This document shows positions 1-3,688 of a stretch of DNA of 5,260 nt, piece after piece (the stretch's first letter is position 1; each line of letters starts with the position of its first letter). The notes below the pieces were generated by a model, which did not search any database, was not told the origin of the DNA, and saw only the letters and a program-made list of their open reading frames with translations. Both the position numbers and the translations under genes were made by a program. Source of the DNA: Opitutales bacterium (lineage in GTDB: Bacteria; Verrucomicrobiota; Verrucomicrobiia; Opitutales; Oceanipulchritudinaceae). The stretch spans positions 1-5,260 of the forward strand of contig SKLD01000273.1 of the NCBI GenBank assembly GCA_007123395.1, written 5' to 3'.

Positions 1-1136
1 GCAAGCACGATCTTCCGGTCCGCCTGAAATCCCTTGAACTGCGTCCGGCCCTTTCCCCTTCCGCCGACCTCCAGAACGACGGACCCTCCGGCATGCGGAA
101 TATGGAAATCCGGTGTCTTCTGTCCGCGCGTGCTTTTGAGATAGTGCAAAGGGATGCCCGCCTGGCGCATGGCCAGCGCCACAAAATCTTCCCGCAACCC
201 GCCGCGCGCGTCGTCCATTCCGCGGTAGAGCAATCGCACCGGCGGCATCAACAGGACTTTGGGTTCGCGCAGGACGTTGGTTCCCCGCGGAAACAGAGGC
301 AGGAGAAGAAACGCGTCCTCAAAAGCGCGCACATACTGCTCCGCCTTATACTTGGTGATCCCAAGGTTTTTCGACAGCGAACTGTAGTTGATCCCATCGA
401 CTTCCGAACGACCGACGAAGGCCATCATCCTGCGCAGCGTATCCAATTCATCCACATGCAGGCGAAGGGTGGCCGGAATGTCCCGTGCGATGATCGTCTC
501 CACGGTGGACTCCAAGAGCGGCATGGGCTCCGGTTCGTCCAGAGAAAACGGCATCAGGCCACCGGTTACATACGCCTCCCAACGGTTGGCAGTACGCAAA
601 TAGGCCGGGTCGATCCGATCGTCCAGGAAGTCATCCACAGACAAACGCGGCAGACGGATTCCATGCGAAAAAGCGAGATACTCACGGAACGAAAAATAGT
701 CGAGCCGATGGACCCGCACCCGCCGCGCGAGATCGTGCGCCGACTCTTTCATCCGCAGGGCCACCGAACTGGTGAACACCACACGGACTTCAAGGAAATC
801 GTAAATTTTCTTCAGCCCTCCGAGACCGTCCTTCAGAAAATGAACCTCGTCCAAATAGAATCGGCGAAACCCGTATTGCTTCGACAGTCCTTTGACGAGA
901 GCGAAGAGATCGGTGTCCGCCGGGAGGGTGTCCAGCGACACGTAGCACCCGTCCTCCTCCGCCGCTGCCAATTGCTGCAATAAAATCGTCTTCCCGGCCC
1001 CGCGGGGACCGGAAATTCCCATGAAATGACGCCCCTTGTCACTCCGGAGAGTCTCGTACAACGATCTTCTAGCCGTCAGTCGTCGTCCCGCGGTCTTCGC
1101 TAAAGTGTCCAGCTCTAAAAGGGAAGTGAGGTCCAT
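1..1136 (-). CDS. AAA-type ATP-binding protein with DUF4143-like C-terminal part (3' end outside window)
   Basis: A 378-codon reading frame runs from an ATG at 1136 off the left edge without a stop. Residues 43-50 are a Walker A loop (GPRGAGKT) and 93-99 a Walker B strand (FYLDEVH). These are followed by a sensor-like VVFTSS (119-124) and the YFSFREYL segment (147-154) typical of the AAA_14/DUF4143 ATPases. Residues about 248-278 look like the winged-helix part (GINYSSLSKNLGITKYKAEQYV). The C-terminus has TPDF (341-344) and LEVGGRGKG (355-363), resembling the degenerate PD-(D/E)xK-like domain of this family. Members are usually about 380-450 residues, so little is missing. The start is fixed by an in-frame TGA four codons upstream and by the promoter at 1148-1176. 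It has its own promoter and is probably not part of the ars operon. The cellular role of these orphan ATPases is unknown; archaeal-type AAA ATPases and toxin-antitoxin or transposition roles have been suggested for relatives, but nothing here decides it. Confidence 0.88.
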   Translation of the reverse strand, partial: MDLTSLLELDTLAKTAGRRLTARRSLYETLRSDKGRHFMGISGPRGAGKTILLQQLAAAEEDGCYVSLDTLPADTDLFALVKGLSKQYGFRRFYLDEVHFLKDGLGGLKKIYDFLEVRVVFTSSVALRMKESAHDLARRVRVHRLDYFSFREYLAFSHGIRLPRLSVDDFLDDRIDPAYLRTANRWEAYVTGGLMPFSLDEPEPMPLLESTVETIIARDIPATLRLHVDELDTLRRMMAFVGRSEVDGINYSSLSKNLGITKYKAEQYVRAFEDAFLLLPLFPRGTNVLREPKVLLMPPVRLLYRGMDDARGGLREDFVALAMRQAGIPLHYLKSTRGQKTPDFHIPHAGGSVVLEVGGRGKGRTQFKGFQADRKIVL

Positions 1137-1147
1137 TTCAGCCAATC

Positions 1148-1176
1148 ATTAGACAGATTGACATGCATCTTGTCAA
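1148..1176 (-). promoter_or_regulatory. Near-consensus sigma70-type promoter with overlapping dyad, upstream of the AAA ATPase gene
   Basis: Reading the minus strand, TTGACA (1176-1171, perfect -35) is followed by exactly 17 bases and TCTAAT (1153-1148, five of six matches to the -10 consensus). The stretch just upstream is AT-rich (about 1177-1190), like an UP element. The -35 box is one arm of a perfect inverted repeat, TTGACA-N7-TGTCAA (1176-1158), whose second arm falls in the spacer. A repressor bound there would cover the -35 element. The expected transcription start is near 1142-1139, only about 3-6 bases before the ATG at 1136, so the message would be almost leaderless. The promoter call is from sequence; operator function is inference. 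Confidence 0.72.
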
Positions 1177-1254
1177 ATAATTTTTCAAAATGCGCTTCTT
1201 CCACAAGGGCCTCTTACTCGTGAACCCGTGCAAAAGAAGGGGAAATCCGCCGTA

Positions 1255-1276
1255 GTCGGATGGCTTGCCGTCCGAC
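1255..1276 (-). repeat. Hairpin in the acr3-to-ATPase gap
   Basis: GTCGGA (1255-1260) and TCCGAC (1271-1276) are perfect complements, and the inner GGC/GCC extends the stem with one mismatched step. The hairpin lies about 95 bases past the acr3 stop. On the minus strand it is followed by a mixed pyrimidine stretch (1248-1231), not an uninterrupted T tract, so it is a weak candidate for the ars operon terminator. It adjoins TCCGCCGTAG (1246-1255), a motif shared with the hairpin at 2490-2516, which suggests a mobile extragenic repeat instead. The remainder of the 1137-1371 gap is GC-rich and shows no supportable gene. Confidence 0.45.
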
Positions 1277-1371
1277 CCGGGCGCGCAGGGCGCGTTGCTC
1301 GCCCAGCCGCCGCGTCCGGACAATGCGGTCCCTTGCCCCGCGCTGCGCACGCCCCCACCCGACACTGCGGC

Positions 1372-2424
1372 TCACGCTACACGCGGAAACCAATGACCGG
1401 TGCGGTTGGCGAATTTGACAAGGGCGAGCATGACCGGCACTTCGACCAAGACACCGACAATGGTCACCAGGACCACCGGTGACTGGGCACCGAAGACGGT
1501 GATCGCGACAGCCACCGCCAACTCGAAAAAGTTCGACGCGCCGATCAAGCCGCCGGGTGCCGCGATGTTGTGGCAGAGCTTGATCTTCCGGCTTATGAAG
1601 TAGGCGATGAAAAAAATGAGGAAGGTCTGCAGGATCAGCGGCACAGCGATCATGAGAATGTGCAGCGGGGAGTTTAGAATCACATCTCCCTGAAAAGAAA
1701 ATATCAAAACCAGTGTAAGAAGCAGGCCCACAATCGTGAACTCATTGAAAATCGGGATGAATTTATTCTGAAAGTAATCAAAACCCTTCTTCCGAATAAC
1801 CGTCTGGCGTGTGAAGATACCTGCCCCGAGCGGAATGACGACAAATATGACGACCGAGAAAAACAGGGTGTCCCACGGAATGGGTATGCCGCTGACACCG
1901 AGGAGAAAGCCGACGATGGGGACGAAGGCGATGAGGATGATGAGGTCATTGGAAGCGACCTGCACCACCGTGTAGGCAGGATTCCCTTTCGTGAGGTGGC
2001 TCCAGACAAATACCATCGCCGTGCAAGGCGCCGCTCCGAGGATGACCGCGCCCGCCAGGTACTGCTGAGCCAACTCTTCAGGAATAAATTCCCGGAAAAC
2101 CACGTAAAAGAAAAAGGCCGCAATCCCGAACATCGTAAACGGCTTGATCAGCCAGTTGACCACCCATGTGACATATAAGCCGGAGGGGTCTTTGGCCACA
2201 TTCCTCAAGCTGGTGAAATCCACCTTCATCATCATCGGGTAGATCATCAGCCAGATCAAGACAGCAATGGGGATCGATACCTGCGCGTATTCAAAGCGAC
2301 TGAGAAAGTCTGGTATAGCAGGCAGGTACTTCCCGATCAAAATTCCCGCCGCCATACATAGTATAACCCAAATGGTGAGGTTTTTCTCGAAAAAACTAAT
2401 TCCGGTGCTCTTGTCTTCTGTCAT
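1372..2424 (-). CDS. acr3: ACR3-family arsenite efflux permease
   Basis: This 350-residue integral inner-membrane protein exports arsenite, As(III), and is a carrier of the BART superfamily rather than an ArsB antiporter. About ten hydrophobic segments can be traced, the first at residues 15-35. The two ACR3 hallmarks are present: GAAPCTAMVFVWS (130-142), with the conserved cysteine C134 that is essential in studied members, and GASNFFELAVAVAI (295-308), with the conserved glutamate E301. The length is normal for the family. The ATG at 2424 gives a short soluble N-terminus; no good ribosome binding site precedes it. It is the last gene of the visible ars cluster, 124 bases after arsC. Its base composition differs strongly from arsA: 1681-1800 is 45/120 G+C by hand count, against 81/120 for 4321-4440 in arsA. 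Hydrophobic codons explain part of this, but a separate origin is possible. Confidence 0.96.
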   Translation of the reverse strand: MTEDKSTGISFFEKNLTIWVILCMAAGILIGKYLPAIPDFLSRFEYAQVSIPIAVLIWLMIYPMMMKVDFTSLRNVAKDPSGLYVTWVVNWLIKPFTMFGIAAFFFYVVFREFIPEELAQQYLAGAVILGAAPCTAMVFVWSHLTKGNPAYTVVQVASNDLIILIAFVPIVGFLLGVSGIPIPWDTLFFSVVIFVVIPLGAGIFTRQTVIRKKGFDYFQNKFIPIFNEFTIVGLLLTLVLIFSFQGDVILNSPLHILMIAVPLILQTFLIFFIAYFISRKIKLCHNIAAPGGLIGASNFFELAVAVAITVFGAQSPVVLVTIVGVLVEVPVMLALVKFANRTGHWFPRVA

Positions 2425-2489
2425 TGTTTTTCAGCTCTAAAGATTTTCAGGACAATCAACCCGATTCTGGACTGTCTTTCATAAAGGAT

Positions 2490-2516
2490 TCCGCCATCGC
2501 ACGAGGCTACGGCGGA
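2490..2516 (-). repeat. Extragenic hairpin between arsC and acr3
   Basis: On the minus strand TCCGCCGT (2516-2509) pairs with ATGGCGGA (2497-2490) across an 11-base loop. All eight pairs form in minus-strand RNA because the single non-Watson-Crick position is G-U there, whereas on the plus strand it would be A-C. It lacks a following T tract, so it is not a classical terminator. Its 10-base edge CTACGGCGGA (2507-2516) recurs in inverted orientation at 1246-1255 on the other side of acr3. A second weak stem GGCGG (2511-2515)/CCGCC (2528-2532) overlaps it. I read it as one member of a dispersed repeat family; it may also tune acr3 expression inside the operon mRNA. Confidence 0.55.
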
Positions 2517-2548
2517 CAGGCAGGTTACCGCCTTTCAGGCCTCAGTCT

Positions 2549-2998
2549 TCAGCCCTCCCGCTCGCCTTCCCTTCCTTCACGGTAGCCGGCGGCATAGGCT
2601 TCAAAGACCTTGCGGATTTCGTCGCGGATGCGGCGGAAGGCATCCAGCTCGCTTTCACCGGGGCGGACGGCTTTGGGCGGATCCTCGAAGCCCCAGTGGT
2701 GGCGGTGGACCTGGCCGGGGAAGACCGGGCAGGCTTGGTCGGCATTGCCGCACACCGTGATGACGGTGCCGACCTGCCGGTCGAGAAACTCGTTGAGGTG
2801 CTTCGAGGTGTGCTCTGAAATATCGATACCAATCTCAGCGAGCGCCTCCACCGCCTTTGGATGCACATAGCCGGCCGGCTTCGATCCGGCACTATGCACA
2901 TCGATCAAGTCGCCGGCGGCGTGACGCAAGATGCCTTCCGCCATGTGGCTTCGGCATGAGTTTCCAGTGCAGAGAATGAGGACTGTCGGTTTGTTCAT
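2549..2998 (-). CDS. arsC: Arsenate reductase, low-molecular-weight phosphatase fold, thioredoxin-coupled type
   Basis: This 149-residue cytoplasmic enzyme reduces arsenate to arsenite, which the efflux system then exports. The N-terminal strand leads into the oxyanion loop CTGNSCRS (C10 to S17) with nucleophile C10. The second and third redox cysteines of the pI258/Bacillus-type triad are C83 and C90 in TVCGNADQAC, spaced as in the family. FEDPPKA (104-110) supplies the expected catalytic Asp (D106) before Pro. The missing glutaredoxin-type features and the cysteine triad argue for thioredoxin as electron donor. The length is slightly above the usual 130-140 residues because of a charged tail, REGREGEREG. 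The start is the ATG at 2998, directly before the conserved strand; the bases ahead of it (CCCTTTTCCCTACCA) contain no Shine-Dalgarno. It lies between the FmdB-like gene and acr3, with the pair arsC-acr3 being a common ars arrangement. Confidence 0.96.
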   Translation of the reverse strand: MNKPTVLILCTGNSCRSHMAEGILRHAAGDLIDVHSAGSKPAGYVHPKAVEALAEIGIDISEHTSKHLNEFLDRQVGTVITVCGNADQACPVFPGQVHRHHWGFEDPPKAVRPGESELDAFRRIRDEIRKVFEAYAAGYREGREGEREG

Positions 2999-3034
2999 TG
3001 GTAGGGAAAAGGGATGGAGCGGCGCGTACCGTAG

Positions 3035-3048
3035 GCTGAAGCTTCAGC
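3035..3048. repeat. 14-bp perfect palindrome upstream of arsC
   Basis: GCTGAAGCTTCAGC is a perfect palindrome 36-50 bases upstream of the arsC start codon. Its right half runs into CTTCAGCGAGGC (3042-3053), which occurs again as an exact 12-base direct repeat at 3152-3163, next to hairpin repeat copy 1. The position suits an operator, but the duplicated half suggests an extragenic repeat element instead. No promoter with convincing -35 and -10 boxes could be placed beside it, and it does not match the usual ArsR-type operator. Confidence 0.5.
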
Positions 3049-3120
3049 GAGGCCGGATGCGGTTGGAAAGCTCGTCGGAATGGATGAGTGAAGTATCGGA
3101 TCCGTGGAGTGGGTCGATTC

Positions 3121-3146
3121 TGGAGGGCGCACCTCCGCGTGCGCCG
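3121..3146 (+). repeat. 26-bp hairpin repeat, copy 1
   Basis: The unit starts TGGAGGGCGCACCTC and contains a perfect 7-bp stem, GGCGCAC (3126-3132) with GTGCGCC (3139-3145), around the loop CTCCGC. It is one of four copies in this window, all in gaps of the ars cluster and clustered around the FmdB-like gene. This copy is in the arsC-side gap and is followed by the direct repeat CTTCAGCGAGGC at 3152-3163. Confidence 0.8.
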
Positions 3147-3204
3147 CGGAACTTCAGCGAGGCATTGTGGAGGAAGAAAGGATGGCAGTCCGGAGCGATG
3201 GCGT

Positions 3205-3230
3205 TGGAGGGCGCACCTCCGCGTACACCG
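3205..3230 (+). repeat. 26-bp hairpin repeat, copy 2 (diverged)
   Basis: It has the same orientation as copy 1, 58 bases away. The left arm GGCGCAC (3210-3216) is intact, but the right arm is GTACACC (3223-3229). In minus-strand RNA both changed positions become G-U wobble pairs, so the stem still forms there, whereas on the plus strand they are A-C mismatches. The upstream flank GATGGCG (3197-3203) is shared with copy 3. It lies 64 bases downstream of the FmdB-like stop codon. Confidence 0.75.
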
Positions 3231-3294
3231 ACGGGATTGCCATATGAACACAGGCTCCAAAATACCCCATTCCATAATCCGCTGCGCACTTCCT

Positions 3295-3507
3295 TCAACA
3301 GCACCCGCAACCTGGGCCGCAGTCGTCGGCGGACGCGCTTTCTCCTTTCTTCATGAGCCCGTAGCCGCCGAGGATGACGCGGCGTATGGGTTGGCCCGTC
3401 TCGGGATGCTTCTCGAGCGGGGCCTCGTTCATGCTTTGCCGGATCTCGAAGAACGCCGGCTCCTCGCCCTCCTTGGAGGGAATCGTTTCGTAGACGTAGG
3501 TGGTCAT
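3295..3507 (-). CDS. FmdB-like small protein without zinc-ribbon cysteines, with cysteine-rich C-terminus
   Basis: This 70-residue soluble protein has the FmdB/CxxC_CxxC_SSSS family layout. It begins MTTYVYETIP where relatives begin with PTYEY, has an FFEIRQSMNEAPLEKHP block (19-35), and then RRVILGGYGLMKKG (42-55). In ordinary members two CxxC pairs hold zinc. Here the first pair is replaced by IPSKEGEE, and the second by HPETGQP (34-40). All four cysteines instead sit in the last eight residues of the tail DDCGPGCGCC (C63, C67, C69, C70). The family function is poorly known; zinc-ribbon members are annotated as regulators without strong proof. It lies 181 bases after arsA and 296 before arsC, bracketed by four hairpin repeats. 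The ATG at 3507 is chosen because it gives the family N-terminus; the same frame is open much farther upstream but only as an arsA shadow. No Shine-Dalgarno precedes it. A thiol-based As(III)-binding role is possible but unproven. Confidence 0.85.
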   Translation of the reverse strand: MTTYVYETIPSKEGEEPAFFEIRQSMNEAPLEKHPETGQPIRRVILGGYGLMKKGESASADDCGPGCGCC

Positions 3508-3510
3508 GGG

Positions 3511-3542
3511 TTGGTTGTTGGTTGTTGGTTGTTGGGTGTTGG
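3511..3542 (+). repeat. Heptanucleotide microsatellite in the leader of the FmdB-like gene
   Basis: Three perfect tandem TTGTTGG units (3515-3521, 3522-3528, 3529-3535) are preceded by a half unit TTGG and followed by a one-mismatch unit GTGTTGG. On the coding strand this reads as repeated CCAACAA and ends only three bases before the ATG at 3507. It occupies exactly the place where a ribosome binding site should be. The leader is therefore A/C-rich, free of Shine-Dalgarno sequence and probably unstructured. Copy-number change by slippage would alter the leader length but not the reading frame. Confidence 0.85.
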
Positions 3543-3578
3543 TTAAGAGGGAAGTTTGGAGGGGTGTATTGATGGCGC

Positions 3579-3604
3579 TGGAGGGCGCACCTCTGTGTGC
3601 GCCG
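3579..3604 (+). repeat. 26-bp hairpin repeat, copy 3
   Basis: The stem is perfect, GGCGCAC (3584-3590) with GTGCGCC (3597-3603), and the loop is CTCTGT instead of CTCCGC. The flank GATGGCG (3571-3577) is shared with copy 2. It faces copy 4 across 46 bases, so the two copies together form a larger inverted repeat inside the arsA to FmdB-like gap. Confidence 0.8.
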
Positions 3605-3650
3605 GTTGGGGCGGCGAAATGGAGGAAATGGAGCGTCTCCCAGCGGTCCC

Positions 3651-3676
3651 CGGCGCACGCGGAGGTGCGCCCTCCA
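3651..3676 (-). repeat. 26-bp hairpin repeat, copy 4 (inverted)
   Basis: This is the only copy in the opposite orientation. Its stem GGCGCAC (3652-3658) with GTGCGCC (3665-3671) is perfect. It begins 12 bases past the arsA stop codon, immediately behind the Shine-Dalgarno-like AGGAGGAG. In the operon mRNA it can form its own hairpin or pair with copy 3 over the full repeat length. It lacks a T tract, so it is not a plain terminator. Confidence 0.8.
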
Positions 3677-3680
3677 ATAT

Positions 3681-3688
3681 CTCCTCCT
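3681..3688 (-). promoter_or_regulatory. Shine-Dalgarno-like sequence at the arsA stop, with no recognisable gene behind it
   Basis: On the minus strand the arsA TGA is followed directly by AGGAGGAG, the best ribosome-binding-site match in the window. Five bases later a TTG could start a short frame (to 3543), but that frame merely translates repeat copies 4 and 3 and resembles nothing. The site may be the remains of translational coupling between arsA and an original next gene that the repeat block has displaced. Chance occurrence is possible. Confidence 0.4.

Noticed and set aside
93..983. A 296-codon plus-strand open frame.
   Set aside because: It lies entirely opposite the AAA ATPase gene, whose Walker motifs are clear; the product has no recognisable motif and is rich in R, H and Q, as expected of an antisense shadow.
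1138..1365. A 75-codon minus-strand frame between acr3 and the ATPase gene.
   Set aside because: It spans the hairpin and the promoter region, is low in complexity at its start, and has no ribosome binding site or recognisable motif.
1177..1371. A Rho-independent terminator for the ars operon.
   Set aside because: The hairpin at 1255-1276 is not followed by a T tract on the minus strand, and no better stem with a T run is visible.
2892..3275. A 127-codon minus-strand frame in the arsC-side gap, and the plus-strand frame 3088-3546.
   Set aside because: Both translate the hairpin repeats (recurring TRRCALQ-like or RAHLRV-like peptides) and the edges of real genes; neither shows a protein motif.
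3121..3676. Four repeated units considered as a CRISPR array.
   Set aside because: Spacing is irregular, one unit is inverted, a gene lies between the pairs, and the units are hairpin-forming and diverged.
3651..3688. A terminator directly after arsA.
   Set aside because: The hairpin of repeat copy 4 is strong but lacks a downstream T run, and the same unit recurs elsewhere as a dispersed repeat.
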